From Bacteroidota bacterium (GTDB lineage: Bacteria > Bacteroidota > Bacteroidia > Flavobacteriales > Flavobacteriaceae), in contig JAQCDS010000001.1 of the NCBI GenBank assembly GCA_027620655.1, positions 434,001-498,000 on the forward strand: 64,000 bases of DNA. The letters run 5' to 3'. A model generated the notes under the pieces. That model was not told where the DNA came from. It worked only from the letters and a program-made list of their open reading frames with translations, and did no database searches. The stretch's first letter is position 1; every line of letters begins with the position of its first letter. Below, piece by piece: positions 1 to 9,712 of the stretch. Position numbers and translations under genes: made by a program.

Positions 1-847
1 GTGTATTGGCATTCAAAATTTGGTATTCTGTAGTAAGGGTACTGTAACACGAAATGACTAAATACTTTTTTGATTTGGTCTTATACACTCCAACTCCAAA
101 GGTGTCATCTTTTTCTTCAAAAACCAATTGATCGTCATCCGAATTAGTTCCAAGTTTATGCTTGTAAATGGCTTCAGAGCGTAATGTTATTTCATTTTTT
201 AAGGTGTAAAATAACGTTTTATTGTCATTGGCCCATGTGCTACTTCCTGTACAATTATCAACTTTATCTCCTAAAATTGTATTTGTTTTTAAATCCTTTA
301 TATGTAATGTATATTGTCTTCTACCAATGGTATCAAGAGCAAAAGCAACCAATGAATTATCTGGGCTTACATTTATACTCCTCAAATTAAAATACGAATG
401 CCCTTCGGCTATAACATTGCAATCAAAAAGCAATTCTTCTTTTGCCTTTAACGAACCTTTTTTTCGAGTGTAAATGGGATAATCTTTACCCTTTTCATAC
501 TTAGTGATGTACCAATAGTCATTATATTTGTAAGGCACAGAGCTGTCATCTTCCTTGATTCTTAATTTCATTTCTTGAAATAAATCCTCCTGAAAATCTT
601 TAGTATGAGCCGTTTTAGCCTCATAATACTCATTTTCTTTATTTAAGTAATCTATTACTTCAGAATTTTCTCTGTCATTTAACCAATAAAACTCATCAAT
701 TCTTACATCATCGTGTTTGGATAACTCTTTATGGATTTGCTTTGGTTTTGGAGGTTCAATAGAATGTGCCATAGTGGATTGACTTGCGTTTTTTTTACAA
801 GATAGTATTAGAAAAAAAATAGAAAATGAATAAAAAATAAGTCTCAT
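1..847 (-). CDS. ptrB: Oligopeptidase B (S9A prolyl oligopeptidase family), 5' part
   Basis: I translated this from the minus strand: an ATG at 847 opens a frame of about 282 codons that runs off the left edge. The start gives a lipoprotein leader with a lipobox ending LILSC, then the S9A N-terminal arrangement (EPPKPKQIHKELSKHDDVR, DEFYWLND) and beta-propeller blade motifs such as SPDNSLVAFALDTIGRR and WANDNKTLFYT. Family members cleave short peptides after basic residues with a C-terminal Ser-Asp-His triad, which lies outside the window, so activity cannot be judged. The leader suggests export and lipid anchoring rather than the cytoplasmic location of the E. coli enzyme. It follows threonine aldolase on the same strand, 35 bases downstream. 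Confidence 0.85.
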   Translation of the reverse strand, partial: MRLIFYSFSIFFLILSCKKNASQSTMAHSIEPPKPKQIHKELSKHDDVRIDEFYWLNDRENSEVIDYLNKENEYYEAKTAHTKDFQEDLFQEMKLRIKEDDSSVPYKYNDYWYITKYEKGKDYPIYTRKKGSLKAKEELLFDCNVIAEGHSYFNLRSINVSPDNSLVAFALDTIGRRQYTLHIKDLKTNTILGDKVDNCTGSSTWANDNKTLFYTLKNEITLRSEAIYKHKLGTNSDDDQLVFEEKDDTFGVGVYKTKSKKYLVISCYSTLTTEYQILNANT

Positions 848-882
848 GGTAAATGAATTTAGGAAATGTAAAAATAAAAAAA

Positions 883-1905
883 TTAGGAAACACTCTCTAA
901 AGTTTCAAGAAGTATTTCATGCATATCATCCGTATAATCTAAGTGAGTGACCATACGTAGTTTTCCACCACCCATATTACTAATTAATATGTTTTTGGAT
1001 TTAAGTTTTTTTATAAAAGCTTCTGAATTAATATGTGCAGCCAATTCAAAAATGACAATATTAGTTTCAATGGGTTGAACCTCAGCAACATAATCTGATT
1101 TTTGAAGTGTTTTGCCAATCGCTTTTGCTTTGATATGATCATCGGTCAAACGTGTTCTGTGATGGTCTAAAGCATATAAACCGGCAGCTGCCAGTACGCC
1201 CACTTGTCGCATACCGCCTCCAAGCATTTTTCGAAAACGCAATGCTTTTTCCATAATCGCCTCATTGCCAATCAAAACAGAGCCAATTGGACACCCCAAA
1301 CCTTTACTCAAACACACTGAAATCGTATCAAAAACAGCACCATATTCTGTGGGGGATTCATTTGTGGTTTCCAAAGCATTCCAAAGTCGAGCACCATCAA
1401 GATGCAATCCTAAATTGTGGGTTTCACAAATGGATTTAATTTTTTTTATCTCTTGAAAATCCCAACAGGCACCACCTCCTTTGTTTGTGGTGTTCTCCAA
1501 AGCGACTAAAGTTGTCAAAGGGCTATGATAAAAATCAGGAGGATTAATTGCTTCCATGACTTGTTGAGCGGTCATCATCCCTCTTTGACCATCAACTAAT
1601 TTACAAGAAACACCGCTATTGAAAGACACGCCACCACCTTCATAATTATAAATATGTGCATATTTATCACAAATCACTTGCTCACCAGGTTGTGTATGCA
1701 ATTTTATAGCCGCTTGATTGGCCATGGTCCCTGTGGGGAAAAACAGCGCTTTATCTTTGCCAAACATTTTAGCTAAACGTGCTTGTAAGGCATTGACTGT
1801 GGGGTCTTCAGCATATACATCGTCACCAAGCTTCGCATTTTGCATAGCTTCCACCATTCCCGGCGTTGGTTTTGTTACTGTATCACTTCGTAAATCAATC
1901 TGCAT
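883..1905 (-). CDS. ltaE: Low-specificity L-threonine aldolase
   Basis: A PLP enzyme of fold type I that cleaves L-threonine or L-allo-threonine to glycine and acetaldehyde in the cytoplasm. The 340-residue length is normal for the family. Visible signatures are the N-terminal DLRSDTVTKPT, the phosphate-binding PTGTMANQ near residue 57, LHLDGARLWN with the PLP-pairing Asp near 170, and the Schiff-base lysine in CLSKGLGCPIGS near 201. The ATG at 1905 starts exactly at the conserved N-terminus. It is divergent from prfB with an 81-base gap and lies upstream of the oligopeptidase gene on the same strand. Confidence 0.93.
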   Translation of the reverse strand: MQIDLRSDTVTKPTPGMVEAMQNAKLGDDVYAEDPTVNALQARLAKMFGKDKALFFPTGTMANQAAIKLHTQPGEQVICDKYAHIYNYEGGGVSFNSGVSCKLVDGQRGMMTAQQVMEAINPPDFYHSPLTTLVALENTTNKGGGACWDFQEIKKIKSICETHNLGLHLDGARLWNALETTNESPTEYGAVFDTISVCLSKGLGCPIGSVLIGNEAIMEKALRFRKMLGGGMRQVGVLAAAGLYALDHHRTRLTDDHIKAKAIGKTLQKSDYVAEVQPIETNIVIFELAAHINSEAFIKKLKSKNILISNMGGGKLRMVTHLDYTDDMHEILLETLESVS

Positions 1906-1961
1906 GGCAAAAAATTTTGAACGTAAATCTACATATTATTTTAATTCTTTGCTATAAATTC

Positions 1962-1969
1962 TATTTTTG
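1962..1969 (+). promoter_or_regulatory. Candidate -7 box for prfB
   Basis: TATTTTTG matches the Bacteroidota -7 consensus TAnnTTTG exactly and lies 18 bases before the prfB ATG. No good -33 TTTG is visible at the usual distance. Confidence 0.45.
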
Positions 1970-1986
1970 TACATCAAAATAAATTT

Positions 1987-3097
1987 ATGATAAACCACGA
2001 TCAAATAAAAGATCTTTTGGAACGCCTTGGCGCGTTAAGGAGGTATCTTTGACTTAGATGCCAAACGCATTTCTCTTCAAAATGATGAAGAAAAAACATA
2101 CGCTCCTGATTTTTGGAACGACCCAAAAGCCGCTGAGACCATTATGAAATCCATTCGTGTTAACAAAAAATGGATTAAAGACTACGAAAAAGCACAAGAA
2201 CAAATTGAAGATTTAGAGGTTCTTTTTGATTTTTATAAAGATGGTGAAGCTGAGGCTAGTGAAGTTGATATTCTTTTTCAGAAAACCGCACAACATATTG
2301 AAGACTTAGAATTTAAAAATATGCTTTCTGAAGAAGGCGATGCCCTTAGTGCAGTCCTTCAAATTACAGCAGGTGCTGGCGGTACAGAAAGTTGTGATTG
2401 GGCGAGTATGCTGATGCGAATGTATATCATGTATGCCGAAAAAAATGGGTTTAAAATCAAAGAACTCAACCTTCAAGATGGTGACGTGGCAGGAATAAAA
2501 ACAGTCACACTACAAATTGAAGGCGACTTTGCTTTTGGTTGGTTAAAAGGTGAAAATGGTGTGCATCGACTGGTCCGTATTTCTCCTTTTGATAGTAATG
2601 CAAAGCGTCATACGAGTTTTGCATCAGTTTATGTGTATCCCCTTGTAGATGATACTATTGAAATTGAGGTCAACCCAGCCGATATCGAAATTACCACCGC
2701 ACGTTCCAGTGGTGCAGGCGGACAAAATGTCAATAAAGTTGAAACTAAAGTTCAACTCACTCATAAACCAACGGGCATTCAAATTTCATGCTCAGAAACC
2801 CGTTCACAGCATGACAACCGCGCCCGTGCTTTGCAAATGCTAAAATCGCAATTGTATGAAATTGAACTCAAAAAACAAATGGCACAACGCGAGGACATTG
2901 AAGCGGGAAAAATGAAAATTGAATGGGGCAGTCAAATTCGAAACTATGTGATGCATCCCTACAAACTGGTTAAAGATGTTCGTACTGCCCATGAAACTGG
3001 AAATGTTGATGCTGTAATGAATGGCGATTTAATGCCCTTTTTAAAATCCTATCTGATGATGATGGGCCATAATGACGATAAACCACAAACCCTATGA
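1987..3097 (+). CDS. prfB: Peptide chain release factor 2, programmed +1 frameshift
   Basis: RF2 recognises UGA and UAA and triggers peptide release. Reading starts at ATG 1987 and meets an in-frame TGA at 2050-2052 after 21 codons. The site reads AGG AGG TAT CTT TGA C, the classic autoregulated +1 frameshift: an internal Shine-Dalgarno-like AGGAGG, then slippage on CTT. Skipping T2050 continues as Asp-Leu-Asp-Ala and yields a protein of about 369 residues. In the spliced product the tripeptide SPF (UGA recognition) falls near 199-201 and the catalytic GGQ near 244-246, as in other RF2 proteins. Calling the gene from the internal ATG at 2144 would lose 52 residues. It overlaps the next gene by 4 bases (ATGA). 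Confidence 0.95.
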
Positions 3098-3435
3098 TAA
3101 CAATATACCACAACCCTCGCTGTAGCAAGTCTCGTTTGGGTGTTCAAGCGCTTGAAGAACACGGAAAAGAGTTTGAAATTGTAAAATATTTAGACACTCC
3201 TTTGGTTTTTGATGAGTTAAAAACAATTATTGAAAAACTTGGTATTTCTCCGCTAGAATTGGTACGCCAAAATGAAGCCGTTTGGAAATCCAATTACAAA
3301 GGAAAAACACTTTCTAACGACGAACTTATTCAAGCGATGATAGACCATCCAAAGCTAATAGAACGTCCTATTGTGGTCTATGGCAACAAGGCTATTGTGG
3401 GCCGCCCAACAGAAAAGATTTTTGAAATTTTATAG
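3094..3435 (+). CDS. ArsC-family (Spx/arsenate reductase-like) protein
   Basis: A 113-residue thioredoxin-fold protein of the ArsC/Spx family. The N-terminal HNPRCSKSR carries the single redox cysteine of arsenate reductases, and the C-terminal part has the family pattern [15 protein letters not shown]. Such proteins reduce arsenate with glutathione or glutaredoxin, but many chromosomal members, including this type beside prfB, have no proven arsenic role. There is no ars operon around it. The ATG overlaps the prfB stop, so the two are probably co-transcribed, and a strong terminator follows directly. Confidence 0.85.
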   Translation: MITIYHNPRCSKSRLGVQALEEHGKEFEIVKYLDTPLVFDELKTIIEKLGISPLELVRQNEAVWKSNYKGKTLSNDELIQAMIDHPKLIERPIVVYGNKAIVGRPTEKIFEIL

Positions 3436-3440
3436 CAAAA

Positions 3441-3468
3441 AAAATCCAAACCTAAAGGTTTGGATTTT
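3441..3468 (+). terminator. Intrinsic terminator after the prfB-arsC operon
   Basis: A perfect 12-bp stem AAAATCCAAACC / GGTTTGGATTTT with a TAAA loop begins 6 bases after the arsC-like stop codon and ends in T-rich DNA. It can also serve the convergent small gene at 3490-3663. Confidence 0.85.
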
Positions 3469-3489
3469 ATAATATTTTAAGACGTTAAA

Positions 3490-3663
3490 TTATTCTTTTA
3501 ATTTGGCTTTTTTAGCATCACGTTTTTCTTTAAACGCTTCAAAAGCTGAGCCAAATAACCAGTATGGAATGGCAAAAGTGAGTAAAAAAATCATTAACCA
3601 AAAACCTATGGTAAGGATGGTCATAAATGCTAAAAATCCTAAATACTGATCAAATTCGAACAT
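3490..3663 (-). CDS. Small membrane protein, hypothetical
   Basis: An ATG at 3663 opens a 57-codon frame ending in TAA at 3490-3492. The protein starts MFEFDQYLGF, has one strongly hydrophobic segment of about 30 residues that could span the membrane once, and ends in a lysine-rich, helix-prone cytoplasmic tail (EAFKEKRDAKKAKLKE). The positive-inside pattern fits a small inner-membrane protein. I do not recognise a family. It is convergent with the ArsC-like gene and stands alone. The clean reading frame, hydrophobic core and charged tail support a real gene. Confidence 0.6.
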   Translation of the reverse strand: MFEFDQYLGFLAFMTILTIGFWLMIFLLTFAIPYWLFGSAFEAFKEKRDAKKAKLKE

Positions 3664-3751
3664 AATGTGTTTTTTTCAAATAAACTTTATGCAAATATAG
3701 GGCAACATTTGTTGTATTACAACGTAAATATTTAAAATTATTAACAGATTT

Positions 3752-5041
3752 TTACGCGCAATCAATCTTCCTAAAAAATAGTCCTGTTGCAAAATTAATT
3801 TCTTTGCTTCGGTCAATTCTATAAACCCCATGATCTTCATAAAGTTCAGCTTCCCCTTGCAAATACCCCTGTTGAATTTGTTTAAATACCACTTCTTGTA
3901 CCATAGTTTCACCCTCAGTTGTATAGTGGTATTCCGCAAAAAATAGTTGATCATCAACCCAACCGTTTTTTAAAGTGCCATAAAAATTATCCGTTTCACC
4001 ATCGTCCCAACCAAAACGACCTTCAAATTGGTTGTTGTTAATACGAAGTTTCAATTGAGAAACGACTTTTCCTTTGTTTTTATCATAATACTAAAAACAT
4101 TGGCGTTCTGTTTTTGAGTCTATTCCCGTATCATTTAGATTCCAATCTATCCCGCCCTGCCAATGGGCGCCTGGAAGCTCAACAAGAGATATTCCATCAC
4201 TTTTGTGTTCCAATCCATAGTGAGTTACTCATGTTCCAGCAGTTGGCCAATTATCTTTGTCATTATCATTAAAAAGAGGAAACTCTCGTTTTAAATAGTT
4301 GGGATAAAACGTAAATCTATCATGACCTCGATACCCTTTTTTGTTTTTAAATTTTGGAATATATACCGTTTTGACAAAGTCATTGGCATCATTGTTTAAT
4401 ATCCAAAGCTTTGTCGATAAATCTTCATTTGGTGTATTATAAATCACATATAATTCTTGAAAACCATTTTTATCTAAATCAGCGACTTGAGCACTTTCTA
4501 ACTGCCCTAAAACAGTGTGTTTTAAATAATTTTTGGAAATTCTAAACCCCAATGGTGTTACCGTTGTATGTGTATAGTTTCCAAATTCAAAATTAAACAC
4601 ATTAAACGATACTTGTTCTGCTGCAAAGGTTTGATCAGTTGTATTTGCTAAATGATTATGACAATCGTTGAAAGGTTCCAACATTTCAACTTTAAGAATA
4701 GAATCTACCAAAATATAACCATCATAATCAAAAGCAAATCCAATGCGCTCCGAAACCGTATCCAACGTTGCAGTCATTTCAACATAAACAGGCGAATAGG
4801 CCATTGGGTATCGAAATTTTTGATATAATGAGTCTAAATGTTCAAATTTTGGATTTCCGTCAATCCAATATGCGTTTTGACTGTTATATGGACTAAAACT
4901 TTGGGCTTCATGTCCAATCACAACATTACCCTTAAAAACACGTTTAGGATTATGTGTTTGAGTAGAAGGTGTTTTGGTGTCACGACAGAACAGAATAAAA
5001 ATAGATAGTGTAAGTAAAAGAGCAAAAAAATTAAAATTCAT
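3752..5041 (-). pseudogene. Secreted lipoprotein gene broken by two in-frame stops
   Basis: From ATG 5041 the frame encodes a lipoprotein leader (FFALLLTLSIFILFC) and a domain with an EF-hand/FG-GAP-like turn (ADLDKNGFQELYVIY). A TGA at 4229-4231 interrupts it, yet the same frame stays protein-like (THYGLEHKSDGISLVELPG), meets a TAG at 4091-4093, then continues to 3752 as a domain with the pattern FEGRFGWDDGETDN...GTLKNG...YTTEGE, ending FFRKIDC. I recall this as a C-terminal module of Bacteroidota lipoproteins. The first stop is one C-to-T change from CGA (Arg), which would fit the T-R found there in relatives as I remember them. A continuous 429-codon frame with two stops argues for recent decay rather than two genes. 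An upstream in-frame ATG at 5083 would only add residues before the leader. Confidence 0.7.
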
Positions 5042-5144
5042 TTCATTAGATTTAGGGACTCCAAAAGTAACAATTTTATCCAAAAACTGAAGACATCTAA
5101 CAATGTTTTGATGGCTTTTTTAGTTCTTATTCTTTAAAAACACC

Positions 5145-5152
5145 TAAATTTG
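5145..5152 (+). promoter_or_regulatory. Candidate -7 box for fumC
   Basis: TAAATTTG matches TAnnTTTG and lies 20 bases before the fumC ATG. The same ACCTAAATTTG string occurs before mutS2. The -33 region is a poor match. Confidence 0.45.
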
Positions 5153-5172
5153 TATTATTAATAGCCATTTGT

Positions 5173-6570
5173 ATGAAATTCAGGACAGAAAAAGACACCA
5201 TGGGCGAGGTTCAAGTCCCTGCTGATAAACTCTGGGGCGCACAAACCGAGCGCTCTCGAAATAATTTTAAAATTGGAGCTGCTGGATCTATGCCACTAGA
5301 AGTGGTCTATGGATTTGCTTATCTAAAAAAGGCAGCGGCTTTTGCCAATCACGAATTAGGTGTTTTATCTGAAGAAAAAAGAAATTTAATTGCTCAAGTT
5401 TGTGATGAGATTTTAGATGGAAAACACAACGAACAATTTCCACTGGTTATTTGGCAAACAGGCTCTGGAACACAAAGCAATATGAATGTCAATGAGGTTA
5501 TTGCCAACAGGGCACACCAATTGGCTGGAAAGACCATTGGCGAGGGCGAAAAAACCATTCAACCCAATGATGATGTAAATAAATCACAATCGTCTAATGA
5601 TACATTCCCCACAGGAATGCATATTGCTGGGTATAAAAAAATTATAGAAGTCACAATTCCTGGTGTAGAACAACTTCGAAATACTTTACACCAAAAATTA
5701 ATAGATTTTAAAGAGGTTGTAAAAATTGGACGGACGCACCTTATGGATGCAACACCTCTGACCTTGGGGCAAGAATTTTCAGGTTATGTTTCTCAATTGG
5801 ACCATGGTATAAAAGCACTAAAAAACACTTTGGAACACCTTAGTGAATTGGCCCTTGGCGGTACGGCCGTAGGAACAGGGCTAAATACACCAAAAGGATA
5901 TGATGTGTTGGTCGCAAAATATATCGCAGAATTTACAGGCCTCCCATTTGTTACGGCTAAAAATAAATTTGAAGCGCTTGCTGCGCATGATGCTATTGTG
6001 GAATCGCATGGCGCATTAAAACAATTGGCGGTTTCACTCAATAAAATAGCCAATGATATCCGAATGATGGCCTCTGGACCACGTTCTGGAATTGGAGAAA
6101 TTATAATTCCTGCCAACGAACCAGGAAGCTCTATTATGCCTGGAAAAGTGAACCCCACACAATGTGAAGCATTGACCATGGTTTGTGCACAAGTCATGGG
6201 GAACGATGTGGCCATAACTGTTGGTGGTACTCAAGGTCATTATGAATTAAATGTCTTTAAACCCATGATGGCCGCCAATTTATTACAATCAGCGCAACTG
6301 ATCGGAGATGCTTGTGTAAGTTTTGAAAAACATTGTGCCTCTGGTATTGAGCCTAATCATAAAGTCATTAAGGCATTACTCAACAATTCACTGATGCTTG
6401 TTACTGCATTGAATACAAAAATTGGATATTATAAAGCTGCCGAGATTGCCAATACTGCCCATAAAAATGGCACTACACTTCGAGAGGAAGCCATCAATTT
6501 GGGATATGTTACTGCTGAAGAATACGATGCTTGGGTTAAACCCGAAGAAATGACTGGTGGTCTAAATTAA
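5173..6570 (+). CDS. fumC: Class II fumarate hydratase
   Basis: Converts fumarate to malate in the TCA cycle as an oxygen-stable, iron-free homotetramer. At 465 residues it is full length. It shows [14 protein letters not shown] near 19, [14 protein letters not shown] near 96, and the superfamily signature [11 protein letters not shown] at 318-328, which contains the catalytic-loop serine. The ATG start places the conserved [11 protein letters not shown] at the N-terminus. hutI begins 4 bases after the stop, so fumC is probably transcribed with the two histidine-degradation genes downstream. Confidence 0.96.
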   Translation: MKFRTEKDTMGEVQVPADKLWGAQTERSRNNFKIGAAGSMPLEVVYGFAYLKKAAAFANHELGVLSEEKRNLIAQVCDEILDGKHNEQFPLVIWQTGSGTQSNMNVNEVIANRAHQLAGKTIGEGEKTIQPNDDVNKSQSSNDTFPTGMHIAGYKKIIEVTIPGVEQLRNTLHQKLIDFKEVVKIGRTHLMDATPLTLGQEFSGYVSQLDHGIKALKNTLEHLSELALGGTAVGTGLNTPKGYDVLVAKYIAEFTGLPFVTAKNKFEALAAHDAIVESHGALKQLAVSLNKIANDIRMMASGPRSGIGEIIIPANEPGSSIMPGKVNPTQCEALTMVCAQVMGNDVAITVGGTQGHYELNVFKPMMAANLLQSAQLIGDACVSFEKHCASGIEPNHKVIKALLNNSLMLVTALNTKIGYYKAAEIANTAHKNGTTLREEAINLGYVTAEEYDAWVKPEEMTGGLN

Positions 6571-6574
6571 AATA

Positions 6575-7819
6575 ATGCGTAAGGTTTTTATCAATATTCG
6601 AGAGCTGCTACAAGTGCGGTCAAATCGCCAAAAAAAAGTGGCTGGTGATGCGATGAAAACCCTACCGAAAATCGATAATGCCTTTCTGATTGTAGAAAAC
6701 GACCGTATTTCAGATTTTGGCTCAATGACAGATTTTAAAGCTCAAAACGGTGATGAACTCATTGATGCAACCGATCGATTGGTTTTACCTTCTTGGTGCG
6801 ATAGTCATTCCCATGTGGTGTATGCTGGAAATCGCAGTCAAGAGTTTGTGGATCGTATTAATGGATTGAGTTATGAAGACATTGCACGGCGTGGAGGAGG
6901 CATTTTAAACTCTGCTAAAACCCTTCAAAACACTTCTGAAGATGAACTTTTTGAGCAATCCTTAAATAGAGTTCAACATCTTACCAAATTGGGAACAGGA
7001 GCTTTGGAAATCAAATCGGGCTATGGACTCACTGTTGATGCTGAACTAAAGATGCTTCGAATTATTCAACGCATAAAGCAAGAGACAAATCTAAAAATTA
7101 AAGCTACATTTTTGGGAGCTCATGCTCTTCCTGAAAAATTTAAATCCAATAAAACCGCTTATATTGACTTGATAATCAATGAGATGCTTCCTAAAGTCCA
7201 TCAAGAGAATTTGGCAGATTTTGTCGATGTTTTTTGTGAAAAAGGATATTTTGACCTCGATGACACCAATCGAATTTTATCTGCAGCAAAACGATACAAA
7301 CTACAACCGAAAATCCATGTCAATCAATTCAATACATTTGGTGGTGTCGCTCTTGGTGTACAACATAATGCCCTGTCGGTAGATCATTTAGAAGAACTTT
7401 CTACGAGTGATATTGAGGCGCTTAAAAACTCCGAAACCATGCCCGTTGCTTTGCCAGGCTGTTCCTTTTTTTTAGGCATTCCCTATACCCCTGCACAACA
7501 ACTAATAAACGCAGGACTACCGCTAGCATTGGCTAGTGATTACAACCCTGGTTCGGCACCAAGTGGAAATATGAATTTTGTGGTGAGTTTGGCATGTATC
7601 AAAATGAAAATGACTCCCGAAGAAGCCATTAATTCCGCTACCATCAATGGTGCTTATGCGATGGGAATTTCTGAACATTATGGCAGTATTACAATTGGAA
7701 AAAAAGCCAACCTTATTTTGACCAAAAAAATGGAATCTTACCACCAAATTCCTTATGAATTTGGAAATCTTCCTGTGGAAAAAGTGATGCTTGAAGGTAA
7801 ATTTTTTGAAGACCTATAA
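6575..7819 (+). CDS. hutI: Imidazolonepropionase
   Basis: Third enzyme of histidine degradation: hydrolyses 4-imidazolone-5-propanoate to N-formimino-L-glutamate. It has the amidohydrolase fold, with the metal-binding pair in CDSHSHVVYAGNR near residue 75, EIKSGYGLT, ATFLGAHALP, and the later metal and active-site motifs DHLEE and ASDYNPGS. Its 414 residues are typical. It follows fumC by 4 bases and abuts hutG. hutH and hutU are not in the window, so the rest of the pathway must lie elsewhere. Confidence 0.95.
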   Translation: MRKVFINIRELLQVRSNRQKKVAGDAMKTLPKIDNAFLIVENDRISDFGSMTDFKAQNGDELIDATDRLVLPSWCDSHSHVVYAGNRSQEFVDRINGLSYEDIARRGGGILNSAKTLQNTSEDELFEQSLNRVQHLTKLGTGALEIKSGYGLTVDAELKMLRIIQRIKQETNLKIKATFLGAHALPEKFKSNKTAYIDLIINEMLPKVHQENLADFVDVFCEKGYFDLDDTNRILSAAKRYKLQPKIHVNQFNTFGGVALGVQHNALSVDHLEELSTSDIEALKNSETMPVALPGCSFFLGIPYTPAQQLINAGLPLALASDYNPGSAPSGNMNFVVSLACIKMKMTPEEAINSATINGAYAMGISEHYGSITIGKKANLILTKKMESYHQIPYEFGNLPVEKVMLEGKFFEDL

Positions 7820-7820
7820 A

Positions 7821-8834
7821 ATGAAACATTTTAAAATTTTAACCTCTAACAAAGCCAAAAACCTTGTTCAAAAACGAGAGGGGGAAACAAAATTTTTTGA
7901 AGATGTTTCTTTTGGGAATTCCAAAAAATCTATTGAGAATCAACTTGAAAAATCATCCGCTAAGTTCGTGCTTTTTGGTATTTCAGAAGACATCGGTGTA
8001 CGGGCAAACTTTGGTAAACCTGGAACAAAAAATGCTTGGAATTCGGTGCTAAAAACGCTTTTAAATATTCAATCTAATCGTTTTACAAAGGCCAACCAAC
8101 TTCTTATTTTAGGGCATTTTGATTTCGATAAAATAGATTTCAAAAAGAGTGATGATAACATTGAAAAAAAGCTTCGAAAAAAGGTAACCATTATAGATAA
8201 TGAAGTCACTCATTTGGTGCATTTGATTAAAAAAAATGGGAAAATCCCCATCGCCATTGGAGGTGGTCACAACAATGCATATGGCATGATTAAAGGTTGT
8301 GCATTGGGCTTAAAAAGTAAATTAAACGCTATAAATTTTGATGCCCATACCGACCTTAGAGGACTCGAAGGTAGACACAGTGGCAATGGATTTAGCTATG
8401 TACTTGAGGAAGGGTTTTTGGAACGCTATTTTGTTTTTGGAGTGCATGAAAATTACACCTCTGAGTATATTTATAACCGTATTGAAAACACTAAAAATAT
8501 AGCGTATATTTCTTTTGAAAGTATTGGAGTGAGAAAAGAAATTTCATTTAAAAAAGCTCTAGAAAAAGGACAAGATTTTGTAAGCAAACAACCTTTTGGA
8601 GTAGAGGTCGATTGTGATGCCATAACCCATTGCCCAAGTAGCGCCATGACTCCTACTGGATTTGACAGTACAAAAGCGCGACAATTTGTATTTGGTTTGG
8701 GGAACCATTCTAATGCAACCTATCTACATATATGCGAGGCTGCACCAAAATTATATCCCAAAAAAAAAGGTTTTAATGTGGGTAAAATGATTACAGCTTT
8801 AATTGTGGATTTTGTGACTTCAAAAAGCGAATAA
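7821..8834 (+). CDS. hutG: Formimidoylglutamase (arginase family)
   Basis: A ureohydrolase-fold protein of 337 residues that would split N-formimino-glutamate to glutamate and formamide. The binuclear manganese motifs are visible as GGGHNNAYG, NFDAHTDLRG and EVDCDAITHCP. I chose ATG 7821, one base after the hutI stop; the open frame extends back to 7791 inside hutI, but those extra codons are not conserved in character. The sequence is divergent from E. coli agmatinase, so the assignment rests on the fold motifs plus the position after hutI. Confidence 0.88.
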   Translation: MKHFKILTSNKAKNLVQKREGETKFFEDVSFGNSKKSIENQLEKSSAKFVLFGISEDIGVRANFGKPGTKNAWNSVLKTLLNIQSNRFTKANQLLILGHFDFDKIDFKKSDDNIEKKLRKKVTIIDNEVTHLVHLIKKNGKIPIAIGGGHNNAYGMIKGCALGLKSKLNAINFDAHTDLRGLEGRHSGNGFSYVLEEGFLERYFVFGVHENYTSEYIYNRIENTKNIAYISFESIGVRKEISFKKALEKGQDFVSKQPFGVEVDCDAITHCPSSAMTPTGFDSTKARQFVFGLGNHSNATYLHICEAAPKLYPKKKGFNVGKMITALIVDFVTSKSE

Positions 8835-8835
8835 A

Positions 8836-9711
8836 TCAATCTTCTTTTCGGAAACCATAACGCATCTGTCCCCAAAAATTTTGAGGCATCTTGGCATCAT
8901 CACTGTAGCCAAGACGTAAATTTTTATCTGGTTTTGGAACATAATTTGTTCTAAAAATATAATCCCAAACGCTTAAACTTATGGCGAAATTTGCCCCATT
9001 TTTGAATGGCTCAGGAAGGGTGTGTGCATGATGATACAAGTGCATAATGGGGTTATTAAAAATGTACTTCAACGGACCATAGTCCAATTTAATATTGGCA
9101 TGATTTAAATGACCGATAGCAATCGCCAAAAAATGTACTACAAAAGCTTGTTCGGGCTGAAAACCACCTAAGAGCATTAACGCTAAAACTTTTAAAGGTT
9201 TGTACAAAATATTTTCCATCCAGTGGTAGCGCAAATGTGCTGCAAAACCCATCTCTTTTACAGAGTGATGGACCTTATGAAATTTCCATAAAAAGTCGTA
9301 ACGATGCAATAACGTATGTGTAAACCACTGTACAAAATCAAGAACAACAAAAAAGATTAGCAACTGAACTATGGGTGAAAAACTAGATAAATCTAAAACA
9401 GAAAGACTTGTCATTTTTATGCCTAGAATATCATTCGAAAATTTAGAAATGCATTTATAAAACCCACTAATAAAGATACTAAAGATGAAGAAATTAAAAA
9501 ACATATAAAATCCATCCAACCAAAAGTCTTTTCTAAAGATTTTTTGTTCTTTTCGCCAAGGAAATACAACTTCTAAAGCAAAAACTATAAGAGAAATGAC
9601 AATCAGTCCCCAAAAATAATTTTGATGCCATGGCACATCAAAAGTAATGGAACGCCATGTCCATTTAACTGTGCCTAGTAAAGCCTTTAAAAAAAGTTCT
9701 AAATAGTCCAT
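8836..9711 (-). CDS. Sterol desaturase / fatty acid hydroxylase family membrane protein
   Basis: An integral membrane di-iron protein of 291 residues. Several hydrophobic segments precede the histidine clusters HTLLHRYDFLWKFHKVHHS, a central HLNHAN and NPIMHLYHHAH, which together give the eight or so histidines that ligate the iron pair. Family members hydroxylate or desaturate lipids, carotenoids or sterols; the substrate here cannot be read from sequence. It lies one base after the fused E1 gene stop and is probably co-transcribed with it. It is convergent with hutG. Confidence 0.87.
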   Translation of the reverse strand: MDYLELFLKALLGTVKWTWRSITFDVPWHQNYFWGLIVISLIVFALEVVFPWRKEQKIFRKDFWLDGFYMFFNFFIFSIFISGFYKCISKFSNDILGIKMTSLSVLDLSSFSPIVQLLIFFVVLDFVQWFTHTLLHRYDFLWKFHKVHHSVKEMGFAAHLRYHWMENILYKPLKVLALMLLGGFQPEQAFVVHFLAIAIGHLNHANIKLDYGPLKYIFNNPIMHLYHHAHTLPEPFKNGANFAISLSVWDYIFRTNYVPKPDKNLRLGYSDDAKMPQNFWGQMRYGFRKED

Positions 9712-9712
9712 T

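Noticed and set aside
2144-3097. prfB starting at the internal ATG 2144
   Set aside because: The upstream 21-codon frame with the complete frameshift site at 2038-2053 shows the true start is 1987.
3752-4054. Separate small gene of 100 residues starting at a TTG
   Set aside because: It is in the same frame as the upstream broken lipoprotein gene, and its first residues lie inside a conserved-looking domain whose start is before the TAG at 4091.
4229-4231. TGA as a selenocysteine codon
   Set aside because: No SECIS-like hairpin follows, the position fits Arg rather than Cys, and a second stop of a different type lies downstream.
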